DNA from: Lysinibacillus agricola
Lineage (GTDB): Bacteria; Bacillota; Bacilli; Bacillales_A; Planococcaceae
NCBI RefSeq assembly: GCF_016638705.1
Contig: NZ_CP067341.1
Location: 2,855,501 to 2,919,500, forward strand
DNA length: 64,000 nt
Reading direction: 5' to 3'
The notes under the pieces were generated by a model. The model had not been told where the DNA came from. It did no database searches and was given only the letters and a program-made list of their open reading frames with translations. Shown piece by piece: positions 35,723-44,054 of the stretch (its first letter is position 1; each line of letters begins with the position of its first letter). A program made the translations under genes and the position numbers.

Positions 35723-36874
35723 ATGAACAATCAACGATGGCTTTCTCAAAATTTCTTTACATTTTTCATTACATGGGGTATTTTCTTACCTTATTGGACA
35801 GGTTGGCTTGTGGATGCTAAACATCTTACTGTATCACAGGCAAGTGTAGTAATGGGCTGTGGTCTTTTAGCACGGGCAACATCAAATCTATTTTTCTTCC
35901 CGACGCTTGCAAAATATGTGCATAATAAACGACTCATTAGTATCTTAGCAACAGGTGCCCTAATTACAACTTTACTTTATATACCAAGCACGGGCTTTAT
36001 CTCGCTTCTTATTGTTACCCTTTTATTTAGCATTTTTTATCCAGCGCTGTTACCTGCCGTTGAAAGTAGTGCAACAACGCTAGTACAGCATGGACTTGTA
36101 CACTATGGTAAAAGCCGCTCCTATGGTTCCGTTGGCTTTGTCATTGCAGTATTAATAATAAGTATGCTGACAGGCATATTTGGCAATGACATTATCCTTT
36201 GGAGTATGGTGATCGGTCTTATCGTTATGCTGTTGATGCAACAATTGGCTACACCAAAAGAGTTACTCGTTGTGCCGACAAAAGAACAACGTGCAAAATC
36301 ATTGTCGATGAAAACATTGTGGAAAATCAAAGGCTTCCCTATTGTTTTATTAATCGTTATCCTCTTGCAAGGCGCACATGCTTCTTATTACAGCTACGGC
36401 TATATATATTTAGGTGATTTACATGTCGATCCGTTCTATATGGGGATGATTATTAACATCGCCGTTATTTGCGAAATCTTATATTTTATGAAAGCTGATA
36501 CACTATTTAAAAATTGGCGCTCATCTTCTTTATTACTTTTAGCTGCAAGTGGTTCTTCATTACGTTGGCTACTGATTTACCTATTCCCTAATATCTGGGT
36601 ATTCGTCGCTTCTCAAACATTGCATGCATTATCATTTGCTCTAGCGCATTTCGCTTTTATCAGCTATTTAACAAAAACATTACCGAAGGAGCAAATTCCG
36701 AATGCACAAGGCCTTTACTCGGCATTAGGAATGGGATTAAGTACAGCTATCCTTACATTTTTAGGCGGCTACTTATACGAGATTTCACCTGGACTATCAT
36801 TTGCAGCAATGCTTATTTGTACAGTTCCAGCAATCGGTATATTGCTTGCTACTAGAAATAAATATCAATTTTAA
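35723..36874 (+). CDS. MFS transporter (HcaT/LacY-like MFS_1 type)
   Basis: A 383-residue, 12-helix transporter starting WLSQNFFTFFITWGIFLPYW TGWL, which resembles the MFS_1_like group (3-phenylpropionate and nucleoside:proton symporters). The central loop carries KEQRAKSLSMKTLWK. TTGGAGGTAT precedes the ATG. It is divergent from a Crp/Fnr-like regulator with a palindromic site between. The substrate is unknown. Confidence 0.88.
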   Translation: MNNQRWLSQNFFTFFITWGIFLPYWTGWLVDAKHLTVSQASVVMGCGLLARATSNLFFFPTLAKYVHNKRLISILATGALITTLLYIPSTGFISLLIVTLLFSIFYPALLPAVESSATTLVQHGLVHYGKSRSYGSVGFVIAVLIISMLTGIFGNDIILWSMVIGLIVMLLMQQLATPKELLVVPTKEQRAKSLSMKTLWKIKGFPIVLLIVILLQGAHASYYSYGYIYLGDLHVDPFYMGMIINIAVICEILYFMKADTLFKNWRSSSLLLLAASGSSLRWLLIYLFPNIWVFVASQTLHALSFALAHFAFISYLTKTLPKEQIPNAQGLYSALGMGLSTAILTFLGGYLYEISPGLSFAAMLICTVPAIGILLATRNKYQF

Positions 36875-36879
36875 AAAAC

Positions 36880-36923
36880 AAGCAGGTGAAGAAAGACAAT
36901 GTATCTTTCTTCACCTGCTTTTA
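36880..36923 (+). terminator. Bidirectional terminator
   Basis: AAGCAGGTGAAGAAAGA/TCTTTCTTCACCTGCTT, perfect, loop CAATGTA. It lies between the MFS gene and the converging bicupin gene. Confidence 0.88.
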
Positions 36924-36928
36924 TATGC

Positions 36929-38113
36929 TCACCTTGGATAATAAGAAAATCCAGGATATTTTACAACCGGCCACTTTTCCTTTCTTAAAACATTAAGAAG
37001 TTCAGGACCAACATTTAAATTGCTCTTTACTAGTTCAGATGGAGTTAGAGCCATCCATTGATTTAACGAGACATCCTGAAATCTATCACTTTTAAACATT
37101 TCAAGGAACCATAACGTCTCAGTACCAGTATTCTCAATGTAGTGACCATTTGCAAATGGCACGTACCCTACATCGCCTGCACGATAATCAAATGTTCTCG
37201 CCACACCATTAGCTGCAAACACTGTCATACGCCCTTTGCCTTGAAGGTAATATTGCCATTCGTCATTATTCGGGTGCCAATGCAGCTCTCTCATTGCACC
37301 AGGTTTAATCTCGACAAGTGCTGCTGCGATATTTTTAGAAATAGGAAAGTTTGTCGAATCCACAATTCTGACACTGCCACCAGGAGTTTTAATAGGAGTT
37401 TGTGCAAGCAGACGATGTTTGAACGTTTCGGGAGCTGTACCATATGGGGATTGTATTTTTTGTGTGTCTATAGGTCCTGGAACCTTATCTTGATAAATAT
37501 AGACCTGTTCTTTCGGAATATGTTTAAAAGCGCTAATAGGAACACCAAAATTGGAGGACAGCACATCTTTAGGAGTATGAGCAAACCAATCAGATATAGA
37601 AAATGTATTAAGATCTGAGAAATGCCCATCATCAAACACCAGTAGAAATTCACAGCCATCTTCAAGACCCTGTATGGAATGTGGAATTCCTGGTGGAAAA
37701 TACCATAAGTCTCCCGGTCCTACATCGGCAATAAAATTATGCCCATTTTGATCAACCGCTGTAATACGTGCATGACCAAGAAGCATATACGACCATTCTG
37801 CTTGTTGATGCCAATGAAGCTCACGTACTCCACCTTGTGTCAAACTCATATTGACACCTGCCAATGTAGTAGCAATTGGCAATTCACGAATAGTAATTTC
37901 TCGAGACCAACCGCCTTGATTTAAGGTCATATACGTATCAGAAAAAGAGAATTTTAAATTTGGTACAAGCCCAGCATCTGTTATTGGTGGGACAAGCATA
38001 TCAGGATTTTCCAGATCCCTCATAATATCTCTTGGCCCCTTATCCACCCCTCCCGCACCATCTTTCCGAATAGGCTGCGGAACATAAGAATAGCCCTCTG
38101 GCATGTTCTCCAA
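36929..38113 (-). CDS. Oxalate decarboxylase-family bicupin with altered lid
   Basis: A 394-residue bicupin. Two manganese sites are complete: His100, His102, Glu106 and His145 in the N-terminal cupin ([16 protein letters not shown]), and His278, His280, Glu285 and His324 in the C-terminal one. In B. subtilis OxdC a mobile lid SENST carries the essential Glu162; here the aligned segment is S-D-L-N-T (residues 166-170), so Glu is Asp and Asn is Leu. Published lid variants of OxdC turn toward oxalate oxidation. The enzyme therefore probably acts on oxalate, but decarboxylation is not certain. No signal peptide; AGGTGAATC precedes the ATG. Confidence 0.88.
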   Translation of the reverse strand: MENMPEGYSYVPQPIRKDGAGGVDKGPRDIMRDLENPDMLVPPITDAGLVPNLKFSFSDTYMTLNQGGWSREITIRELPIATTLAGVNMSLTQGGVRELHWHQQAEWSYMLLGHARITAVDQNGHNFIADVGPGDLWYFPPGIPHSIQGLEDGCEFLLVFDDGHFSDLNTFSISDWFAHTPKDVLSSNFGVPISAFKHIPKEQVYIYQDKVPGPIDTQKIQSPYGTAPETFKHRLLAQTPIKTPGGSVRIVDSTNFPISKNIAAALVEIKPGAMRELHWHPNNDEWQYYLQGKGRMTVFAANGVARTFDYRAGDVGYVPFANGHYIENTGTETLWFLEMFKSDRFQDVSLNQWMALTPSELVKSNLNVGPELLNVLRKEKWPVVKYPGFSYYPR

Positions 38114-38259
38114 TGATTCACCTCTTCATAAAGAAATCGTTATTTAAAAATGTATGGATTCATTACTTGAATTATTCTTTTCTTGTAAGGATGGACTGTT
38201 CTGTTCACGAAATAGAACCACTCAGTGTTGAAAAAATAATGACTTGTTTCCCCTTTAAT

Positions 38260-38589
38260 TCAATCTCTCTCTTTTTTCATGCCTATATTAATCGCTACTT
38301 TTTGAGATGCTGTATTACCAATTGGAATAAGGGATATCATCTTATTTAAAGATAATTCTTTTTCGCCATATTCTCTCAAAGCTTTCGCCACTTCTGTTGC
38401 ATAACCCATACCCAAAAAATTTGGTGCAATCCAATAGTCTATTTCGATTTGTTCTTCCTCAATAATTCTTTGAGGGACAAGTCCTGCATGTCCAATTCGT
38501 TCGTTGGTTTCTTTTAATTCAATTATTTTTAATCCATATGCCTCATTCTTTTCATAAGTAATGATGCTGAGGCTTTTACTTCTCCAAAT
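38260..38589 (-). pseudogene. GNAT acetyltransferase fragment (N-terminus missing)
   Basis: A minus-strand frame of 109 codons encodes the C-terminal part of a RimJ/RimL-type acetyltransferase: IGHAGLVPQRI, then IEIDYWIAPNFLGMGYATEV (the acetyl-CoA loop) and the ending ASQKVAINIGMKKERD. Two stop codons in a row precede the fragment and there is no start, so about 60 N-terminal residues are lost. Confidence 0.7.
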
Positions 38590-38635
38590 CTACTAATATG
38601 TTATAATTTCTTTAACATATATTAGGTGGTTTTAA

Positions 38636-38758
38636 AAAGATGTATATCTTGATTATAGTCGTGTCTTCTTTAATGAAGATCGGTTGAGTCTACTCAATCT
38701 AGGTTTAGAAGCACCCTTGTGGACAAGAATTTTAATAAGAAAAGGTCATAAATTGTAA
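38636..38758 (+). pseudogene. C-terminal gene fragment, unknown family
   Basis: A 40-codon plus-strand frame (KDVYLDYSRVFFNEDRLSLL ... ending IRKGHKL) has protein-like composition but a stop right upstream and no start. It ends 15 bases before the NTPase gene. Probably the tail of a lost gene. Confidence 0.35.
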
Positions 38759-38773
38759 GGAGAATATCGAATA

Positions 38774-39352
38774 ATGAAAGATAGTAATTTATTCAGAGAT
38801 GATTTTATTATTATTACTGGAGGCCCCGGTTCTGGTAAAACGACTTTGTTGAATGAAATACAAAAAAATGACTATAACTACGTTCCTGAAGTCGCAAGGG
38901 ATATCATTCAAACACAGATTTCTTCCGAAGGTGATGCTCTGCCTTGGAAAAATGTAAAAAAATATCGAGATCTAATGTTAGATAAATCCATAGAAAGTTA
39001 TATTTCAGCATTGATGAACCCTCAAAAACACCCCCTATTTTTTGATAGAGGCATCCCAGATACTCTTGCCTATACACGCTTAATTAACATTCCGATTTCA
39101 GAGAACCTTGAATCTGCAATTAAAAAGTACAAGTATAATAAGAAAGTGTTTATTTTACCCCCTTGGAAAGAAATATACAAAACCGATTCTGAAAGAAAAC
39201 AGGATTTTGAAGATGCTGTAGCAACTTATAAAATCATGTTTGAAACTTATAAACATCTTGGTTATGAACTTATTGAGGTACCCAAAATGAAAGTCGAAGA
39301 AAGGGCAAGCTTTATAATTAAAAATGTAGTAAATTGCTCAAGCATCTTATAG
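38774..39352 (+). CDS. P-loop NTPase (AAA_28-like)
   Basis: A 192-residue ATPase/kinase-like protein: Walker A GGPGSGKTT (about residues 16-24), a likely second acidic motif PLFFDRGIPDTLAY and an Arg-rich lid further on. It matches the AAA_28 group of small P-loop proteins, similar in layout to nucleotide or small-molecule kinases. AAGGAGAATATCG precedes the ATG. It is flanked on both sides by gene fragments, so it lies in a turnover-prone spot. The substrate is unknown. Confidence 0.82.
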   Translation: MKDSNLFRDDFIIITGGPGSGKTTLLNEIQKNDYNYVPEVARDIIQTQISSEGDALPWKNVKKYRDLMLDKSIESYISALMNPQKHPLFFDRGIPDTLAYTRLINIPISENLESAIKKYKYNKKVFILPPWKEIYKTDSERKQDFEDAVATYKIMFETYKHLGYELIEVPKMKVEERASFIIKNVVNCSSIL

Positions 39353-39485
39353 TAATACCTTGGAGAGTCATGTAAGTCACCTACACCGCCTACTGCCATC
39401 AGTAATATAGCCTCGATACCGTATTGAGCCATTTTTATCCCAACAACCATTTCGGCACGTATTTCTTTGATTGCGTTAACCATAA

Positions 39486-39635
39486 AGGAGTGGTTTGGCG
39501 TTAGGTTCTGTAGGAGCAGATAGAATCTTTACTAACAACTTAGAAGCTATGTCAATACTGGTTGCATATATTTTCTTTATTAGTGGATTGATAGCCTTTG
39601 TTTTAAATGTTGCAAAGTTATCTAGAATTGATTGA
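39486..39635 (+). pseudogene. C-terminal fragment of a membrane transporter
   Basis: A 49-codon frame reads GLALGSVGADRIF, then a clear membrane helix (AMSILVAYIFFISGLIAFVL) and a basic tail ending KLSRID. A stop precedes it and there is no start. The layout suggests the last helix of a multi-helix transporter. Confidence 0.45.
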
Positions 39636-39692
39636 ACTTAGTGTTACTTTATTGCAACGCTTTTCTTAATGTTGCTGCACTTTATCTTTCGG

Positions 39693-39728
39693 AGAGCGTC
39701 CTTAATTGCACAAGGATGCTCTTTCTTT
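39693..39728 (+). terminator. Orphan terminator
   Basis: AGAGCGTCCTT/AAGGATGCTCT with an 8-base loop and TTCTTT behind it. It follows the transporter fragment, supporting that a real gene once ended here. Confidence 0.7.
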
Positions 39729-39931
39729 ATAAAAATTCTTTTGTTGGCATTTGTAAATCTAAAAGTTGCATACAAGAATCTATTCCTCTAAATAAAGGTT
39801 AGCGCAACAGGAAGAGTGGCACTTTTCGCAGAACTTATAGCGGGACTCGATCAGTTAATCCATTTTTATGAACAAAGCCTTGCCCGGGGTCATGACATAT
39901 TGATCAGCATTTAGTAAAACCGCATCAAATA

Positions 39932-40042
39932 TTAAACTGTACCCTCTCGAGAGACTTTTTTAAAGTGTCTACTCGAGAGGGTACAGTATACTATAGGATA
40001 GACTTTTTTCAAAGTGTCTATCTTATAGGGTACAGTTTAATG
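39932..40042. repeat. Paired-hairpin palindromic element (REP/MITE-like)
   Basis: A 111-base structure with perfect 15-base outer inverted repeats ATTAAACTGTACCCT/AGGGTACAGTTTAAT. Inside are two tandem hairpins of about 50 bases: the first (39938-39987) has the 15-base perfect stem CTGTACCCTCTCGAG/CTCGAGAGGGTACAG; the second (about 39988-40037) has CTATAGGATAGAC/GTCTATCTTATAG. The loops match (GAC, T6, about AAAGTGTC) while the stems differ but stay paired, so the arms changed together. Confidence 0.8.
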
Positions 40043-40098
40043 ATTACACAATGGGGATTTTTTTATAATCTACCTAAACACGTAATATAAAATTGCTT

Positions 40099-41526
40099 TC
40101 AAGTATCTTTTTTGACAATTTCAAATAAGTTTTTTAATCCTGTTTCCAACTCTTCGTATGTTGCATAGGCATACGATAATCGAATATGCTGGGTATCTTG
40201 TGGATTATAGATATAACCGGGGTTAATGAGGACTTGTCGTTGCAATAGTTTGATAAATAACTCTTTATCAACGATTGGTTCATGAAACTTTAGCCAAATA
40301 TAGAAGCCACCTTTTGGCTTATACCAGTCAGCAATATCACAGAATTTTTCTTGTAATATAGTCTCTACATAATCTGCCCTTTGCTGTAATTTTTGACGTA
40401 AGCTGACGATATGCTTTTCATACTTTCCAGATTGTAGCCAGTGCAGCACAATTTCCTGTGAGATTGCGCTTGAACCGTAATCTGTTTGCATTTTTATATC
40501 CGCTAACCGCTCAATAACGGTTGTTGGACCAATTAACCATCCAATTCGAAGTCCAGGGCTTAATGTTTTCGAAACACTCCCAATATATAGGACTTGCCCG
40601 CTATCATCCATTGATTTTATGGGAGGAGTTGCCGCTTCAAAGAGCAATTCGTGATAGACGTCATCCTCAATAATAGGAATTCGAGATTGTTTACACGCTT
40701 CATAAAGCTGCTTTTTTTCAAGCGCCGTCCACACCACTCCGGTCGGATTGTTTAATGTAGGAACAGCATAAAACACAGCCTGTCTTTTTCTTTTCTTTTC
40801 AGCTAATGTTTGTGCGAGCTGTGCATCACGATGGATAGCCATCATTTGCATACCGACAGACTGAAAAGGATGAACTGAATTTAAATAAGACGTTTGTTCT
40901 TGGAATACGATAGAACCCTGTTCAAGCAGTCCAACAGCAATGAGCTGCAATGCCTGTAGTGCACCAGACACAATACAAACATTTTGGGGATTTGCATGAA
41001 TCCCTCTTTTTTTCACATATTCACAAATCGCTTCTCTGAGTCTGTCACTACCCTGCGGTGATGAATAACCTAAAGCTTTCGGCTGTAAAGAAAGTTCCTT
41101 CAATGACGCTTCAATCTCAGCAGTTGGCAATAAACTTGGTGCTAGCTCTCCAGTTCCTAATCGTATGACATCATCGCGCTGCTCGTATTCATTAATTAAT
41201 TGAATGGTATGATAATTCGGCTTATGAAGACTTGTGTCAATATAGGTTTGCCAATTTGGCTGGGTTTGTGTAATTAATGAATGCCAGGAATTGTGAGCTA
41301 CATAAATGCCTGATCCTACCTTTGCTTCCAATATTCCTGTTGCCTTTAACTCCTCTAATGCCTGCTGAACCGTACTGCGATTTACCCCGAACTGCATAGC
41401 AAGCTGGCGTTGTGTTGGCAGCTTTGTTCCTGCTACCCAATCTCCTCGCTCTATATGCTCAGTAATCCATGTTACAATTTGTTGCTGTAATGTCATTTCG
41501 CTCTGTCTAATTGGCTTCCAGTTCAT
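40099..41526 (-). CDS. MocR-family regulator (GntR HTH + aminotransferase fold)
   Basis: A 475-residue fusion: an N-terminal GntR winged helix (GTKLPTQRQLAMQFGVNRSTVQQALEELK) and a C-terminal class I aminotransferase-like domain with PLP-binding Lys in YIGSVSKTLSPGLRIGW and the NNPTG motif. MocR proteins use PLP as effector or cofactor (PdxR, GabR, EnuR). The ATG at 41526 follows GAGGTGATACG; the more distal in-frame ATG lacks this. It is divergent from a LysE-type exporter gene, its likely target; by analogy it may sense an amino acid. Confidence 0.9.
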   Translation of the reverse strand: MNWKPIRQSEMTLQQQIVTWITEHIERGDWVAGTKLPTQRQLAMQFGVNRSTVQQALEELKATGILEAKVGSGIYVAHNSWHSLITQTQPNWQTYIDTSLHKPNYHTIQLINEYEQRDDVIRLGTGELAPSLLPTAEIEASLKELSLQPKALGYSSPQGSDRLREAICEYVKKRGIHANPQNVCIVSGALQALQLIAVGLLEQGSIVFQEQTSYLNSVHPFQSVGMQMMAIHRDAQLAQTLAEKKRKRQAVFYAVPTLNNPTGVVWTALEKKQLYEACKQSRIPIIEDDVYHELLFEAATPPIKSMDDSGQVLYIGSVSKTLSPGLRIGWLIGPTTVIERLADIKMQTDYGSSAISQEIVLHWLQSGKYEKHIVSLRQKLQQRADYVETILQEKFCDIADWYKPKGGFYIWLKFHEPIVDKELFIKLLQRQVLINPGYIYNPQDTQHIRLSYAYATYEELETGLKNLFEIVKKDT

Positions 41527-41546
41527 TCGTATCACCTCACACATTT

Positions 41547-41578
41547 CAAATTGGGTGGGTAAAAAACCATCCAATTGG
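41547..41578. promoter_or_regulatory. Candidate MocR operator
   Basis: CAAATTGGGTGG and CCATCCAATTGG form an imperfect inverted repeat around a run of A, between the divergent MocR and LysE-type genes. Confidence 0.4.
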
Positions 41579-41634
41579 TCGTTTTCTTTTAGTTATAACA
41601 TAATTAGAATATTAAGTGAAAGGAGGAATTTTCC

Positions 41635-42237
41635 TTGGAAGCATTTCTTCATGGGATGATTTTAGCATTTGGACTTATTTTGCCCTTAGGTGTACAAAAT
41701 GTCTTTGTTTTTTCTCAAGGTGCAACACAACCACATTTAGTTCGGGCCTTACCTGCCACCATAACAGCCGCGATTTGTGATACGCTCCTGATACTGCTTG
41801 CGGTATTCGGTTTATCTCTTATCGTCTTGCAATTTGAGTGGTTACGTATCGCTTTAATGAGTGTAGGTATACTTTTCTTACTTTATATGGGCTATACAAT
41901 TTGGCGTTCAAATCCGGCAACTGCCGATAATAACGAAGCACTTCCTATCAAAAAACAAATATTATTCGCGCTCTCTGTATCTCTCTTAAATCCACATGCC
42001 ATTTTGGACACTATAGGCGTTATTGGGACGAGTGCTTTAAAATATAGTGGCACGGAGCAAATCTTGTTTACTGCTGCATGCGTTTTGATTTCTTGGTTGT
42101 GGTTTATCGGTCTCACAATTGCTGGAGCTTCATTGAAAAAACTCGATAGCTCTGGGAAGCTAATGAATATTTTTAATAAATGCTCAGCGATTTTTATTTG
42201 GGCAACAGCTCTCTATCTTCTTAGTGGTTTACTGTAA
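41635..42237 (+). CDS. LysE/ArgO-type amino acid exporter
   Basis: A 200-residue, six-helix LysE-family exporter: N-terminal GMILAFGLILPLGVQNVFVF and the middle SVSLLNPHAILDTIGVIG, both typical of LysE/ArgO (basic amino acid export) rather than RhtB. A TTG start at 41635 is supported by AGGAGG 8 bases upstream. It is divergent from the MocR regulator. Lysine or arginine export is an inference from the family. Confidence 0.9.
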   Translation: MEAFLHGMILAFGLILPLGVQNVFVFSQGATQPHLVRALPATITAAICDTLLILLAVFGLSLIVLQFEWLRIALMSVGILFLLYMGYTIWRSNPATADNNEALPIKKQILFALSVSLLNPHAILDTIGVIGTSALKYSGTEQILFTAACVLISWLWFIGLTIAGASLKKLDSSGKLMNIFNKCSAIFIWATALYLLSGLL

Positions 42238-42339
42238 CCTATTTACATAAAAAACGCTCAGGATACTGTGTAAGATTAAAAACAAGTAATTGTACATGAT
42301 GTTTGATTACACCCTAGCTTTGGATGTATTATAGATGAA

Positions 42340-42710
42340 TGGACATATCTCGATTAATTCAATAGAATTGAGATTACGAGAGGACGTGTCCGACCATGAG
42401 TCAAAAAAAGTACAATAAAGAATTTAAACAAACAGTAGTCGAGATTTATCGCTCGGTTACACCGGTCAATCAAGGTAGCATTGGTTATGTCACACCCGAT
42501 GCGTACGAGAAAATGTGCCGAGCAGCAGCGTGAAAAAGGGGTACAAAGAAATCTACCCCACCACATTCGGGCGCAACTTCCATGCATTTTCCGCTCTACA
42601 TCCCGAGCAGGCGTTCAAAGGCTCTTTTCACTTTGACGGGCTACTCGGGATGTGGAACACTCCAAAAATGGACGTTGTGCAACACAAAAAAATTAACTTG
42701 AATATGTCCA
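42340..42710 (+). mobile_element. Internally deleted IS3-family element
   Basis: A 371-base relic with matching ends (TGGACATATCTCGATTAATT at 42340 and the inverse ending ATATGTCCA at 42710). Inside, a frame from ATG at 42396 reads MSQKKYNKEFKQTVVEIYRS (the start of OrfA) and then runs straight into GSIGYVTPDAYEKMCRAAA, which is the end of OrfB. About 1 kb between the two is missing. No clear target duplication is seen. Confidence 0.75.
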
Positions 42711-42755
42711 GACTCTTGACGTAGATCCAATTCACCATATCAATTGTAAATTAGG

Positions 42756-43664
42756 TTAATCGAAAAATTTAGAGACTCTAATTATTTCTTCAGTAGGAGT
42801 CAGTGTCGCTTCGGCAATACTCTTGCTACTGTTGGCTAAGTATTGTTTAATCAAGTGGTAACCAATAGTATAGCCTGCATTCTCTGATAAACCAACTGGA
42901 TTGAACCCTCGTTTCTTAGCAATGCCATCACCAAACATATAAGCTGATACTTCTCCAAAACCTTTAGTCTTTCGTCCCTCTTTTATCACTTCGATTGAGT
43001 ACGCCATTTCTTCTTTATCAAAATCTGCGATCCAAGGTCCTATCAATTCTTTCCCATACATTTCTTCAGCAAAACATTCGGCTAAACCTTCCAATACTAA
43101 ATATTCTTCTACAGTCACGTCACCATAATTAAATGGTTCAAATGTAAAACGAACATTATGATTAAACTCCTGAGCTAAAGCAGATTTTAATCGTTTCTTA
43201 TTAAAGTCATTAGGAATAACCATTAGCATGATATATCCTGGTATTCCACCAAAACCCGAATATCCTTTATTTACTTTCATTTCTTGACTTTCTTCATCCC
43301 CTAAAAGAATATTTACGTCGATTTTTTTTAGGGGAATAGAATAATCTATCTTTTCAAATTCATGAATTCCTTTTAAAATCACTTCTTGATATTCATCAAA
43401 AATTTTAGATTCTATAAGTTTTGGCAAATTATCTTTAACTTGTTGAGTAGATTTTCTTGGAGTCCAAATCCCTAACATCTCTGATGCCATAACAACATCG
43501 TATCCATTGGGTTGCGTTGTTTTTAACGGTACATTTAAATAATCCCACATTGTTTTCATTGGTTGCATCAATCCATATCGAAGTGAATTCTCATTAACAT
43601 TTCCTAATAAACACTTATTATAGAAATCTAAGCTATTGATTAAGTTGATTCTTACTTTTTCCAT
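42756..43664 (-). CDS. DUF2268-family protein with altered zinc motif
   Basis: A 302-residue protein of the DUF2268 (YjaZ-like putative zinc protease) family. Recognisable parts are GGIPGYIMLMVIPNDFN, then the helix SALAQEFNHNVRF and EEYLVLEGLAECFAEEMYGK, and the C-terminal GYTIGYHLIKQYL. Family members have HExxH where this protein has QEFNH (Gln165, Glu166, His169); the codon is CAG, a single change from His. The downstream Glu192 (LEGLAE) is kept. Zinc binding is probably weakened or lost. AGGAGGAGAT precedes the ATG. Monocistronic. Confidence 0.82.
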   Translation of the reverse strand: MEKVRINLINSLDFYNKCLLGNVNENSLRYGLMQPMKTMWDYLNVPLKTTQPNGYDVVMASEMLGIWTPRKSTQQVKDNLPKLIESKIFDEYQEVILKGIHEFEKIDYSIPLKKIDVNILLGDEESQEMKVNKGYSGFGGIPGYIMLMVIPNDFNKKRLKSALAQEFNHNVRFTFEPFNYGDVTVEEYLVLEGLAECFAEEMYGKELIGPWIADFDKEEMAYSIEVIKEGRKTKGFGEVSAYMFGDGIAKKRGFNPVGLSENAGYTIGYHLIKQYLANSSKSIAEATLTPTEEIIRVSKFFD

Positions 43665-43706
43665 ATTATCTCCTCCTTATCTAATAGCTTAATCCTTTAC
43701 GCAACG

Positions 43707-43862
43707 TTAATGTAAAGCTTTTAATGTTTTATATTTATCTTTAGAACCACTATGGCCATCAAAGCTATGGAGAGGGAAATTCATTTGTCTTAGCGCAGGC
43801 TTATTTAATGCTTTTTCCCTCTTTTTATTAATTAATGTTCCATTGGTTAGTTCCTGTATCAT
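43707..43862 (-). pseudogene. Possible gene remnant, 51-codon frame
   Basis: The minus strand reads MIQELTNGTLINKKREKALN and ends SKDKYKTLKALH, with PLHSFDGHSG between. It has protein-like composition but no ribosome-binding site, and a stop lies a few codons upstream. It could be the tail of a lost gene; the family is unknown. Confidence 0.35.
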
Positions 43863-43966
43863 ACGTTGTACTTGTTTGATTCAAATAAATTAAATTTATA
43901 TTGCATCCTACTAGGTATTTCACGGTCTTGTTTGAAAATTCTATTTATAAAAATCCGCTCTTTTTA

Positions 43967-43996
43967 TTGACAGAAAATTCAGTCTTAATATATAAT
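43967..43996 (+). promoter_or_regulatory. Sigma-A promoter of the FadR-like/hydroxylase operon
   Basis: TTGACA (43967-43972), an 18-base spacer and TATAAT (43991-43996), both perfect boxes. Confidence 0.75.
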
Positions 43997-44054
43997 TTTT
44001 GGTATTACCACTGTCTTTAATTTGTATGACCATAAAAACAAAGGGGACGAGGAT

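Larger units (their letters stand above)
39353..39931. other. Intergenic stretch with gene debris
   Basis: It contains a transporter-tail fragment (39486-39635) and an orphan terminator (39693-39728). On the minus strand a frame at 39262-39483 reads MVNAIKEIRAEMVVGIKMAQ but lacks a ribosome-binding site and overlaps the NTPase gene, so it is not called. No intact gene is present. Confidence 0.5.

Noticed and set aside
38113..38349. 78-codon plus-strand frame between the bicupin and the GNAT fragment
   Set aside because: It runs opposite the end of the GNAT fragment and has no ribosome-binding site.
39262..39483. 73-codon minus-strand frame starting MVNAIKEIRAEMVV
   Set aside because: It overlaps the 3' end of the NTPase gene and lacks a ribosome-binding site; no family recognised.
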